Positions 1 through 6,585 of a stretch of 60,928 nucleotides of DNA are shown in pieces (position 1 is the stretch's first letter; each line of letters starts with the position of its first letter). Source of the DNA: Geothrix sp. GTDB taxonomy: Bacteria > Acidobacteriota > Holophagae > Holophagales > Holophagaceae. The notes under the pieces were generated by a model that worked only from the letters and a program-made list of their open reading frames with translations, made no database searches and was not told where the DNA came from. A program made the position numbers and the translations under genes. Location: positions 1-60,928 of the forward strand of contig JAUXSE010000032.1 of the NCBI GenBank assembly GCA_030681515.1. Direction: 5' to 3'.

Positions 1-597
1 GGCCCGGGCGTTGATCTTGTCCCACAGGGGCGATTCGCCTTCGCCGAAGCGGCCCAGGCCCTCGCGGTCGCCGTCCTGCGTCTCGATGGTCCAGCGCTGC
101 AGGGCCAGCCAGAGTTGCTGATCCGCGCGGGTCAATTCCACATGGGCATCCGAGGACACTGCCTCCCAGGCCGTGCGGCAGAGGTAGTTGGCACGCCCTT
201 TCGCGAGCACGGCCTTGATGGGGCGGCCGAGGATGCCCGCGGCCCGGGGCACATCGTCCTCCAGCAGTTGGCGCTGGAGCTGTTTCGTGCGGGTGGCCAC
301 CAGGATGGGATGGCGGCCCGCCGCCAGAGCCGGCACCAGGTAGCCCAGGCTCTTGCCGGTGCCCGTGCCCGCCTCCACGGCCTGGATCACCGCCTCGGGC
401 CGCGACTCGGGTTCGCCACCGCCGTCGCGCCACCTCTGGAAGCGGGCCGTGCCGTCCACCACGGTGTTGTGCACCAGCTCCGCCATGCGCCGCTGGCCGG
501 GCCGGTCCTCGGCCCCCGGAAAGCAGGCAAAGATCCGTCCCTCCGGTGGGGCGAAGTAGCGGTCCATGGGGTGCGCCATCGGATCAGTGTGGGCCAT
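1..597 (-). CDS. DinG/YoaA-type ATP-dependent DNA helicase, N-terminal part
   Basis: The reading frame opens with ATG at 597 and runs off the left edge without a stop, so only about the first 199 residues are present. The protein begins MAHTDPMAHPMDRYF and has a Walker A motif AGTGTGKS near residue 75, preceded by an RPEAVIQAVE segment and followed by RTKQLQRQLLEDDVP. This is the motif I/Ia layout of the DinG/Rad3-like superfamily 2 helicases, which unwind DNA with 5'-3' polarity and often carry an Fe-S cluster. The Fe-S cysteines and the later helicase motifs would lie outside the window, so the exact subfamily cannot be settled. The gene lies 48 bp downstream of rlmH on the same strand and is probably co-transcribed with it. 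Confidence 0.85.
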   Translation of the reverse strand, partial: MAHTDPMAHPMDRYFAPPEGRIFACFPGAEDRPGQRRMAELVHNTVVDGTARFQRWRDGGGEPESRPEAVIQAVEAGTGTGKSLGYLVPALAAGRHPILVATRTKQLQRQLLEDDVPRAAGILGRPIKAVLAKGRANYLCRTAWEAVSSDAHVELTRADQQLWLALQRWTIETQDGDREGLGRFGEGESPLWDKINARA

Positions 598-645
598 GGG
601 CGGAAAAAGGGCGAACAGCCTTTCTCCATCCCCGGGCCCGGCCGC

Positions 646-1104
646 TCACTTGTGATAGTCCTTGCCCCGGAGGATCGTGAATGCCCGGTACAGCTGCTCC
701 AGGAACATCACGCGGGTGAGCTCGTGGGGAAAGGTCATGGGCGACAGGCTCATCTGTTCCTGGATCTCTATTTTCAATCCGGGATCGAAGCCGTGGCTGC
801 TGCCCAGGGCGAAGGCCAGGCTGTCGCCGCGATCCATGCGTTCGCCCAGCCACCGGGCCAGGCCCTCGCTGTCCCGGAGTTTGCCTTCAGGGGTGAGCAG
901 GACGGGGCACTTCACGGCTTTCAGCTTTGGGCGCAGCCGCTCGGCCTCTTCCTTCAGCTGGCGGGCCGGGCCGCCCTTGCCTTCGGAGAGCTCGGTCCAT
1001 TCCAGCCGGGCGTAGGGGCGCAACATGTCAAGGTAGTGGCGCTCCAGGCCGCGGCAGGGTTCCAGGCGCAGACGGCCGAAGGCGAGAAGGGTTATGGGAT
1101 ACAT
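646..1104 (-). CDS. rlmH: 23S rRNA (pseudouridine(1915)-N(3))-methyltransferase RlmH
   Basis: The product has 152 residues, the normal length for RlmH, the SPOUT-class enzyme that methylates pseudouridine 1915 in helix 69 of 23S rRNA using SAM. The C-terminal signature is visible: LAFALGSSHGFDP (the cofactor-binding knot loop, usually IGG.EGL), then LSPMTFPHELTRVMFLEQLYRAFTI and the terminal HYK-like end (KDYHK). The start MYPITLLAFGRL aligns with the family start. The ATG lies only 5 bp from the outer edge of a 270-bp inverted-repeat element at 1110-1379, so its ribosome-binding site and promoter must lie in the terminus of that element or inside it. The glycine-rich loop reads GSS rather than GGP/GGA, a mild deviation. 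Confidence 0.95.
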   Translation of the reverse strand: MYPITLLAFGRLRLEPCRGLERHYLDMLRPYARLEWTELSEGKGGPARQLKEEAERLRPKLKAVKCPVLLTPEGKLRDSEGLARWLGERMDRGDSLAFALGSSHGFDPGLKIEIQEQMSLSPMTFPHELTRVMFLEQLYRAFTILRGKDYHK

Positions 1105-1109
1105 GATCG

Positions 1110-1379
1110 AGATCTCATATCAAAACCCCACGCCGCCGCGCGAGGGGTGCCGGGCGAGCGAGGCGAGGAACGCGAGTCGAAGCGTAGCAGGTACTACGCG
1201 CGACGAGCGTGACGTGGCATCGCGACGCCCGCCACCCCTCGCCCGGAGGGATGAAGCCAGGCGGGCGCCCCGCGGCGTCAGGCCCCTTGAACAACGAACC
1301 ACGTTGCCCTGCGGGCCCTTCCTGGCGGTGCATCCCGCCTGGCTTCATCGCGGCAGCGTCGGGTTTTGATATGAGATCT
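1110..1379. repeat. 270-bp element with perfect 19-bp terminal inverted repeats
   Basis: Bases 1110-1128 (AGATCTCATATCAAAACCC) and 1361-1379 are perfect inverted copies. Nested inside are a 16-bp perfect inverted pair (1250-1265 with 1334-1349, GATGAAGCCAGGCGGG), a 17-bp pair with two mismatches (1140-1156 with 1226-1242) and a small hairpin GCGTAG...CTACGC near 1182-1200. No credible protein is encoded. The design is MITE-like or that of a repetitive palindromic element. No target-site duplication could be recognised. It fills the space between the divergent rlmH and lipoprotein genes, so it probably carries or has replaced both promoters. Confidence 0.75.
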
Positions 1380-1458
1380 GTTTGTGATGAATTTCCCTTG
1401 GCAGCGCAGCGGGAAGGCTCCACCATCCTTTCATCCAGACCACTTCGGAGGGTTCCTC

Positions 1459-2070
1459 ATGCGCCGTGCCCTGATGCTTCCGCTCGCCAGCCTGCTGCTC
1501 GTGCCCGCCTTCGTCGGGTGCAGCGATGACGCGATTCCCACCATCGCGCCCGCCCCGCCGAAGGAACCCGCGGACATCCTCTACCACTTGCAGTACCTGG
1601 CCGTGCGCAAGGACTACAAGCACACCGCCCTCATCGCCCCCATCACGCCGGACGTGGTGTATCCCGCCGCCATGCACCTCCACCAGGACGCGCAGAAGCT
1701 GGGCCTCGAACTCACCCCCGAAGAAATCAAGGGGCTGGGCATCGAGCACCTGGCGGCCAAGCTCGACAACCTGCCGGGCGGTCCCACCGATGACTACCCG
1801 GTGAAGGACGCCCGCCTGGCCTTCAACGCCGCCATCTACCGTCTGACGAAGGGCCTCACCACGAAGTCATGGGGCAGGATGAAGCACATGGGCATCGTGG
1901 ACAACCTGGCGGGCCGCCAGTACGGCTCCACGGCCATCATCAAGGACATGGCGATCGGTTTCGACGGCGCCAAGGTCATGACCGTCAGCTGCCTCAAGAA
2001 GCCCGATGGCACCTTTGGCATCTCCTACTTGCGCTACGACGTCTCCCTCAAGGGCCTGAAGCAGGACTGA
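1459..2070 (+). CDS. putative lipoprotein of unknown function
   Basis: The chosen start is the ATG at 1459, preceded by CGGAGGG at 1446-1452. It gives 203 residues beginning MRRALMLPLASLLLVPAFVGC. That is a positively charged, hydrophobic signal segment ending in FVGC, an atypical but plausible lipobox with the modified cysteine at residue 21. The mature part (PADILYHLQYLAVRKDYKH...) is soluble and has no motif that I recognise. A longer frame starting at 1384 exists but lacks a ribosome-binding site. The upstream region is the inverted-repeat element, so expression may start within it. An exported, lipid-anchored protein is a fair inference; its function is unknown. Confidence 0.75.
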   Translation: MRRALMLPLASLLLVPAFVGCSDDAIPTIAPAPPKEPADILYHLQYLAVRKDYKHTALIAPITPDVVYPAAMHLHQDAQKLGLELTPEEIKGLGIEHLAAKLDNLPGGPTDDYPVKDARLAFNAAIYRLTKGLTTKSWGRMKHMGIVDNLAGRQYGSTAIIKDMAIGFDGAKVMTVSCLKKPDGTFGISYLRYDVSLKGLKQD

Positions 2071-2098
2071 GCCGCCAGGCGTACTCCAGGGCCGTACG

Positions 2099-2301
2099 GA
2101 ATCCCGTGCGGCCCTGTCGCGTACGGTCGAGGGTTTCCGCACCTGGGGCAGCGAATTCGGCTTCGGCACCATGTACGCCCGCGGCATCAACACGGCAACA
2201 GCCTGCTCTCCAGCGTGGCCGCCGCCCTGCGCTTCACCCACCCCGAGGACTTCGAGGAACGCATCCAGGTGTTGAAGCCTTACTTCTTCGATGAAGTGTG
2301 A
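2099..2301 (+). pseudogene. decayed C-terminal fragment of an unrecognised protein
   Basis: Two adjacent frames carry protein-like sequence that would join if one frameshift near 2184-2195 were repaired. The first reads ESRAALSRTVEGFRTWG then SEFGFGTMYARGIN. The second reads GNSLLSSVAAALRFTH then PEDFEERIQVLKPYFFDEV and stops with TGA at 2299-2301. Composition and residue order look like a genuine protein end, but no start or N-terminal part remains between the lipoprotein stop and this stretch. I do not recognise the family. It is most likely a relic left after a deletion. Confidence 0.5.
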
Positions 2302-2307
2302 GGCCGG

Positions 2308-2332
2308 GCTCGGATCGCTCCGCGATCCGAGC
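2308..2332. repeat. short palindrome with CGGATC/GATCCG core
   Basis: This is a perfect 11-bp stem (GCTCGGATCGC) with a 3-base loop, directly after the decayed gene. There is no T-run, so it is not a standard terminator. The inner CTCGGATC...GATCCGAG core recurs in the larger palindrome at 3924-3960, which suggests a small family of palindromic repeats. Confidence 0.6.
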
Positions 2333-2437
2333 TGGAACAGGGCCCGCCTCCGCAGACCCTGTTTTATGGATCGCCTCACGGCTCAGGCTGCGGACGCCAG
2401 CAACTAACCGCTTTTCGGACCCCCTCGTAGCAGTCCC

Positions 2438-3310
2438 ATGAATCCCAAACACATCCTGTTCAACCCTGAGACCCGCTTGCTTCGACCGGGATGGCGCATC
2501 CCATGGCTGATCCTGTGGGTGGCGCCCCTGTTCATGGTCCTCCGCCCCCTGATCTCCCTGGCCCGCCGCCTGCCGGAGCCCTGGCTTCCCCCGGCCAGGG
2601 CCCTGCTTGGCCTGGCCCTGATCCTCGGCGCCCTGGGCATCTACCGCCTCTTCGTCCGCCGCGTCGAACATCGCGCCCCCGAGGAAGTGCGGGTCGATGG
2701 GAACACCCCCTGGCATGTGGGCCTGGGCTTCCTCCTCGGTGGCGGGGCCATGCTCCTCATCACCGCCACCCTGGCCCTGTCCGGCGCCTACCGGGCGGAG
2801 GCCTTCAACAGCCCATGGCTGCTCCTGAAGGCGCTGATCTTCTACCTTCCCCAGTCCTTCGTGGAAGATTTCATCTTCTGCCTGATCCTCTTCCGTCCCC
2901 TGCGGGAGGGCCTCGGCCGCCGACCCGCCCTGATCCTCGCCCCCCTGCTGTTCTCGCTGGCCCACCTGTCCAATTCCAACGAAAGCCTGCTGGGTCTCGC
3001 CGAGGTCTTCACGGGCGGACTGCTGATGTACTACGCCTTCGACCGCACCGATCGCTTCTGGACCATCTGGGCGCTCCACTTCTCCTGGAACTTCACCATG
3101 AACGGCGTGCTGGGCATGGCCAACAGTGGACAGGCCCTCCAGGGTTGGATCCGCCCCGCCATCTCCGGGCCCGTCTGGCTCACCGGTGGCGCCACGGGAC
3201 CCGAAGCCTCCGTCCTTGCCGTGGCCCTGGACTTCCTCCTGCTGCTACTGCTCTCCCGGATGTCCGCCCAGCGGCTGCGCGGCCCTGCGATCATCCCGGA
3301 AGCAGCCTAG
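2438..3310 (+). CDS. CPBP-family intramembrane metalloprotease
   Basis: The product has 290 residues and about eight hydrophobic segments, matching the CPBP (Abi/CAAX-processing-like) glutamic protease family, inner-membrane enzymes that cut membrane-embedded or prenylated substrates. Visible family motifs are SFVEDFIFCLILFRPL near residues 146-160 (motif 1, normally EExxFR; here E-D and a non-standard FC in place of FR), LFSLAHL near 170 (motif 2, FxxxH) and LHFSWNF near 210 (motif 3, HxxxN). The weakened motif 1 leaves activity uncertain. Substrate unknown. It is followed 13 bp later by the DNA glycosylase gene on the same strand, so the two may be co-transcribed. Confidence 0.85.
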   Translation: MNPKHILFNPETRLLRPGWRIPWLILWVAPLFMVLRPLISLARRLPEPWLPPARALLGLALILGALGIYRLFVRRVEHRAPEEVRVDGNTPWHVGLGFLLGGGAMLLITATLALSGAYRAEAFNSPWLLLKALIFYLPQSFVEDFIFCLILFRPLREGLGRRPALILAPLLFSLAHLSNSNESLLGLAEVFTGGLLMYYAFDRTDRFWTIWALHFSWNFTMNGVLGMANSGQALQGWIRPAISGPVWLTGGATGPEASVLAVALDFLLLLLLSRMSAQRLRGPAIIPEAA

Positions 3311-3323
3311 ACACCGAAGGACC

Positions 3324-4058
3324 ATGCCTCGAACCCACCCCCTGCCCCCGCTTGCCGAAGCCCTCCGCGATCCCAGGGAGCCTGCGGCCCGCGCCCTGCT
3401 GGGCCACCTGTTGGTGCGCGAGGACATCACGCTCCGCATCACGGAAGTCGAGGCCTACGGCGGACCAGAGGACAGCGCCAGCCACGCGCGTCATGGCCGT
3501 ACGGCCCGCAATGCGCCCATGTGGGGCCCACCAGGCCGCGCCTACCTCTACTTCTGCTACGGCATGCACTGGATGCTGAACGTGGTGACGGGGCCCGAGG
3601 GCGAGGCCTCCGCCGTGCTCATCCGCGGGGCGGAGGTGATGGCGGGCCTGGAGACGGTGCTGGCGCGGCGGAGGGGCGTCACGGCCACGCCCCGGCTTTG
3701 CGCAGGCCCTGGCAAGGTGGCCCAGGCCCTGGGCCTCGACAAGGCCTTCGATGGCCACGATCTGCTGGCCCCGGGCGGCCTGGAACTGCGCCCCGGCCCA
3801 CCCCCCGCCCAAATGCTCGAAGGCCGCCGCCTGGGGATCGCCTTCGCCACCGCCGAAGACCAGGCCCGGCCCTGGCGCTTCGCGGACGGAGACAGCCATG
3901 CGGTCCTCCAGCAAAGGGATCTCGCTCCCACTCGGATCCCTGAGCGATCCGAGTGGGAGCGGCCCCTTGTGGCACCCTGGCAACCCATCCATACTCAACC
4001 TCCGCTCCATCCGAACCCTTGCGGGGGTGAAGTGAAGCGACACCACACACGGGGGTGA
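3324..4058 (+). CDS. DNA-3-methyladenine glycosylase (AAG/MPG family), probable read-through C-terminus
   Basis: This is an AAG/MPG-type base-excision repair enzyme that removes 3-methyladenine and other alkylated or deaminated purines. Family signatures are RITEVEAYGGPEDSASHA (catalytic Glu region near residue 38), GRTARNAPMWGPPGRAYLYFCYGMHWMLNVV near 55-90, EASAVLIRGAE and LCAGPGKVAQALGL. The start at 3324 follows a GAAGG site. The core ends near PWRFADGDSHAVLQQ, where the family normally stops. Here the frame continues for about 45 more residues through a 15-bp palindrome (3924-3960) and the putative ssrA promoter, ending 8 bp inside the tmRNA gene. The natural stop seems to have been lost, probably when the palindrome inserted. 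Confidence 0.88.
   Translation: MPRTHPLPPLAEALRDPREPAARALLGHLLVREDITLRITEVEAYGGPEDSASHARHGRTARNAPMWGPPGRAYLYFCYGMHWMLNVVTGPEGEASAVLIRGAEVMAGLETVLARRRGVTATPRLCAGPGKVAQALGLDKAFDGHDLLAPGGLELRPGPPPAQMLEGRRLGIAFATAEDQARPWRFADGDSHAVLQQRDLAPTRIPERSEWERPLVAPWQPIHTQPPLHPNPCGGEVKRHHTRG
3924..3960. repeat. 15-bp perfect palindrome inside the 3' end of the glycosylase frame
   Basis: GCTCCCACTCGGATC at 3924-3938 pairs perfectly with 3946-3960 across a 7-base loop. It shares the CTCGGATC/GATCCGAG core with the palindrome at 2308-2332. It could attenuate transcription between the glycosylase gene and ssrA, but there is no T-tract. Confidence 0.65.
3967..3995 (+). promoter_or_regulatory. possible sigma70 promoter of ssrA
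   Basis: TTGTGG at 3967-3972 and CATACT at 3990-3995 are separated by 17 bp. Both are imperfect matches to the consensus. Initiation near 4002 would give a leader of about 50 bases, to be removed by RNase P before the mature tmRNA end at 4051. Weak evidence. Confidence 0.35.
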
Positions 4059-4442
4059 CCGGTTTCGACAGGTCGTGATCCGGGTGTCCGGTGCAGGCGG
4101 GGGTTGGACGGCTGGCCCCCTCATCAAGCCGCCCACACCAAACTGCCAACGATAACTTCGAACTGGCTCTCGCTGCCTAGGGCAACCTAGGCTCCGAGCG
4201 AGTCCTCGGGATCTCTGGGTACCGAGCTCGTTAAACCTCCGGAAGGGTGGCTTCGGCCTGCCGGACGGAGGTACCAGATAGGCTGCCGCGACGCCTTCTG
4301 ACGGTGGCCGAAATCCAGGAGGCAAGCGTTCCGAGCGGCTCGTCCGTTCCCCGCCGGAAGGCTTCAAGAACGGACCAAGCCTGTGGAAGAACCGCCAACC
4401 GGCATGTCTTGGACGTGGGTTCGACTCCCACCACCTCCACCA
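4051..4442 (+). ncRNA. ssrA: transfer-messenger RNA (tmRNA, SsrA)
   Basis: This is a one-piece tmRNA of 392 nt. The 5' end GGGGGTGACCGGTTTCGAC and the 3' end GGGTTCGACTCCCACCACCTCCACCA are diagnostic: a seven-pair acceptor stem (GGGGGUG with CACCUCC, including one G-U pair), a T-arm with TTCGACT, and an encoded CCA. The tag frame is 4145-4180, resume codon GCC, giving ANDNFELALAA followed by TAG; the LALAA end is the degradation signal read by ClpXP-type proteases. With SmpB it rescues ribosomes stalled on broken mRNAs. A Rho-independent terminator follows immediately. Confidence 0.97.
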
Positions 4443-4475
4443 AACAAAGGCCCCCGCTCGCGGGGGCCTTTGTTT
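4442..4475 (+). terminator. Rho-independent terminator of ssrA
   Basis: A 15-bp perfect stem (AAACAAAGGCCCCCG / CGGGGGCCTTTGTTT) with a CTCG loop starts at the last base of the tmRNA CCA end. The descending arm is T-rich. Confidence 0.85.
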
Positions 4476-5098
4476 GGTGGAATTGCCGCTGCGGGCAGGT
4501 AGGCGCCCATGGAAGCAGGACTTGATGTCCTGCTTCCATGGATCAGCGCCGTGCCCAGCAGCGACACGCCACGGCCCCCATTCGGGGGCCCTTTTTGTGG
4601 TGGTATTGAAAGGCGGGAGTCGAAATCGCAGAAATGCTGGCAGGTAGCCGTAGCCTTTGGCAGTCCGGGGGACTGCCAAAGGCGTTAAGCGGCGTGCCAG
4701 CATTTCGCGCGGCCGGAGCGTCACCCGCAGGGTGATGCGGAGGGACTCCCACTACCGGGGCTGTTACCGAGCCGCTCGAGTGGGCCTTTGGTGGAATTGC
4801 CGCTGCGGGCAGGTAGGCGCCCATGGAAGCAGGACTTGATGTCCTGCTTCCATGGATCAGCGCCGTGCCCAGCAGCGACACGCCACGGCCCCCATTCGGG
4901 GGCCCCTTTTGTGGTGGAGATAGAAAGGCAGGGAGTCGAAATCGCAGAAATGCTGGCAGGTAGCCGTAGCCTTTGGCAGTCCGGGGGACTGCCAAAGGCG
5001 TTAAGCGGCGTGCCAGCATTTCGCGCGGCCGGAGCGTCACCCCGCAGGGGTGATGCGGAGGGACTCCCACCACCGGAGGGCTACCGAACCGCATCCGC
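4473..5098. repeat. tandem duplication of a ~314-bp structured unit behind ssrA
   Basis: Two nearly identical units lie at about 4473-4786 and 4787-5098 (offset 314 bp). Each holds, in order: (a) a long hairpin module with outer stem CGCTGcGGGCA/TGCCCaGCAGCG, then GGCGC/GCGCC, topped by a 14-bp hairpin CATGGAAGCAGGAC-TTGAT-GTCCTGCTTCCATG; (b) a plus-strand terminator-like hairpin GGCCCCCATTCGGGGGCC plus T-run at 4573-4596 (copy 4887-4908); (c) a second module with outer stem TGCTGGCA/TGCCAGCA, then GCCG/CGGC, topped by CCTTTGGCAGTCC-GGG-GGACTGCCAAAGG; (d) a small hairpin GTCACCCGCAGGGTGATGC; and (e) a flanking GGGAGTC/GACTCCC pair. No protein is credible here. Confidence 0.8.
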
Positions 5099-5112
5099 GA
5101 GGCTTCTTGCGT

Positions 5113-5230
5113 GGCGGAGGTGGCGGGAGTCGAAATCGCAGAACTGCTGGCAGGCAGGGCCCCAGAAGGCGTCACTTGATGTGGCGCCTTCAGGATCAGG
5201 CCCGTGCCAGCATTTCGCGCGGTCGGATTC
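5113..5230. repeat. diverged third copy of the structured module
   Basis: It begins GGCGGGAGTCGAAATCGCAGAA like part (c) of the tandem unit. It keeps the outer stem TGCTGGCA/TGCCAGCA, but the second stem is now GGGCC/GGCCC and the terminal hairpin is AGAAGGCG...CGCCTTC with the TTGAT loop of part (a). It ends at TTTCGCGCGGTCGG, one base before the toxin stop codon region at 5232. It is the left border of the toxin-antitoxin island. Confidence 0.65.
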
Positions 5231-5231
5231 C

Positions 5232-5576
5232 TTACGCCCCGATGATGCTGGCAATCGTGTCGGCTACCAGTTGCACCGTTCCTTTATCGAGTGTTTCCGA
5301 ATACTCCGCCCCTCTCGCCTGAAGATCCAAACTGCGGATCTGATGGCAGACCACCACCCCACCTGTCTTGGTCCCCGTTAGCGGCACCGTAACCCCAGAT
5401 TCACGTGGGCCCGCGCCCCCAGTCGTTATGGCGACGGTTACCGAAATTCCATACTGGTTCAGCGACTTGGGAGACAACACCAGATAGGCGTGATGGCCCT
5501 TCATTTCCTTACCGGCGACTTCATCTGGGGTAAACCAGTAGACGTCGCCCCGGTCAGGAACCCGGAAACCGATCAT
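5232..5576 (-). CDS. PemK/MazF-family mRNA interferase toxin
   Basis: The product has 114 residues, the usual size for a MazF-type endoribonuclease toxin that cuts mRNA at short motifs. The family core is visible: RGDVYWFTP with EMKGHHAYLVLSPKSLNQYG (GDV.W...P..G.E..G.R..lVlSp...N), then VTVPLTGTKTGGVVVCHQIRSLD, where MazF has the conserved substrate-binding loop and QI(R)xlD. It is the last gene of a three-gene operon; its ATG overlaps the upstream stop codon (ATGA). Base composition looks less GC-rich than neighbouring genes, as expected for transfer. A diverged structured repeat begins right after its stop. Confidence 0.88.
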   Translation of the reverse strand: MIGFRVPDRGDVYWFTPDEVAGKEMKGHHAYLVLSPKSLNQYGISVTVAITTGGAGPRESGVTVPLTGTKTGGVVVCHQIRSLDLQARGAEYSETLDKGTVQLVADTIASIIGA

Positions 5577-5860
5577 GCAAGCTCGCGTCCGACAGGTCCG
5601 CCTTCTTGATTGAAAACGATCGCACGGTGTAGCTCATTCATGTTTTCTTCGGTGGCACCTTGGAGTAATTCCTCCAAGGTGAATCGTCTTTTCTTCTTGG
5701 TGGAGATGGAAACGTATGCGGTAGAGGTATCGACGGAAAAATATTCGAGGACACCTCGGGCGCCCCCAATCCGCTCAATCAGGAAAGCGGCCTCTGTCCC
5801 AAACCCGCTTGTGGGCTGGTAGGGGGGGCGGGGCTCGACAGTTGAAACCAGTGTGTTCAT
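5573..5860 (-). CDS. MazE-tail antitoxin candidate with atypical N-terminus
   Basis: This 95-residue protein is encoded between the TIGR04255 gene and the toxin, with ATGA overlaps at both ends and a GGGAG site before its start. Residues about 58-95 (RRFTLEELLQGATEEN...GGPVGRELA) match the toxin-neutralising C-terminal tail of MazE-type antitoxins (YTLEELL.G.T.EN....G.PVGRE). The first 55 residues (for example GFGTEAAFLIERIGGARG, YFSVDTSTAYVS) do not show the AbrB-type DNA-binding fold or the KWGNS-type motif expected in MazE. The neutralising role is inferred from position and the tail. DNA binding, if any, must come from a different fold or another protein. Confidence 0.75.
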   Translation of the reverse strand: MNTLVSTVEPRPPYQPTSGFGTEAAFLIERIGGARGVLEYFSVDTSTAYVSISTKKKRRFTLEELLQGATEENMNELHRAIVFNQEGGPVGRELA

Positions 5861-6585
5861 CGGATCAACTCCCGTGCTGATTCGTGAAGGCTCATTTCAA
5901 AAATGTGATTCTTCCGAATTCTGAACTGTTCAAACAGTGCCCAGATCTGCTCGTCTTCCTGAGGGACATTTCGGTCTCTGAACAAGTCGATGTCCAGAAT
6001 GAGAGACGCCGTGTCCGGCTGAATCGGAACAGCAGGCGTTTGTGTGACAACGGCCACAGACTCAAGGTCGATCTGCGGAAGGTTCAACTGCATGAGGAAG
6101 CCAGCGAGGCCCGTGTCGAGTTCTGGTGGAATGCTGGGAATCAGTCTGAAGAAGTCAGCGAAATTCAGCCTGGATGTATTCGGAACATCAAAACGGTTGA
6201 TGTAGCGAACTGCAAGCCTTGTCGGGGTGGCGCCTGTCCTGGAACGAAACAGGGACCACAACCTCTTCGCCTCTTCCGTCAAGGCTTCCCAACTCTGATA
6301 GGGGTGAAGGTGGCTCACCGAAAAGCCGTTCCCTCTTGCCTGCCATACCTTGGTCCTATCGGCATTCCAGAACTGAAACCCATGCAGTGATCGCCTGCCC
6401 TCGGTAACTGGCACAGCAGAATCAGGTGGAAAATTGAACTGAAGCTCATTCTTACTGATCTCCCGAACTTCGGAAAATTCAGGAGTGTCCTGGCCCAAAG
6501 CCCGCAGCGCCTCCATATCGCAAGCGAGATCCAGAGTCTGTATGTCTAGAACAGCCTCGGAGATTGGTGCGTGGGCATAGGACAT
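5857..6585 (-). CDS. TIGR04255 family protein
   Basis: The 242-residue product resembles the sporadically distributed TIGR04255 family: an opening APISEAVLDIQ (family PI.EA..D), a central GFQFWNADRTKVWQARGNGFSVSHL, TRLAVRYINRFDVP near residue 145, and a C-terminal region rich in charged and aromatic residues. The biochemical role of the family is not established. It is the promoter-proximal gene of the operon and is translationally coupled to the MazE-tail gene by a 4-bp overlap. The coupling suggests it acts with the toxin-antitoxin pair, for example as a regulator, sensor or third component. That is inference. Its composition looks lower in GC than the housekeeping genes around it. Confidence 0.8.
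   Translation of the reverse strand: MSYAHAPISEAVLDIQTLDLACDMEALRALGQDTPEFSEVREISKNELQFNFPPDSAVPVTEGRRSLHGFQFWNADRTKVWQARGNGFSVSHLHPYQSWEALTEEAKRLWSLFRSRTGATPTRLAVRYINRFDVPNTSRLNFADFFRLIPSIPPELDTGLAGFLMQLNLPQIDLESVAVVTQTPAVPIQPDTASLILDIDLFRDRNVPQEDEQIWALFEQFRIRKNHIFEMSLHESARELIR

Noticed and set aside
4473-4560. A tRNA-Leu gene, because GGTGGAATTG resembles a tRNA-Leu D-arm.
   Set aside because: No anticodon arm, T-arm or acceptor stem can be built around it; the stretch folds as a long hairpin instead.
4543-5175. Long open frames on both strands across the repeats.
   Set aside because: They change frame between repeat copies, encode low-complexity sequence, and arise from GC-rich hairpin DNA without stops.
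4473-5230. Integron-like attC sites, because the modules have a conserved outer stem, bulge and variable terminal structure, and one arm contains GTTAAGC.
   Set aside because: The opposite arm lacks the matching RYYYAAC core, no integrase gene is near, and the modules are not each joined to a gene cassette.
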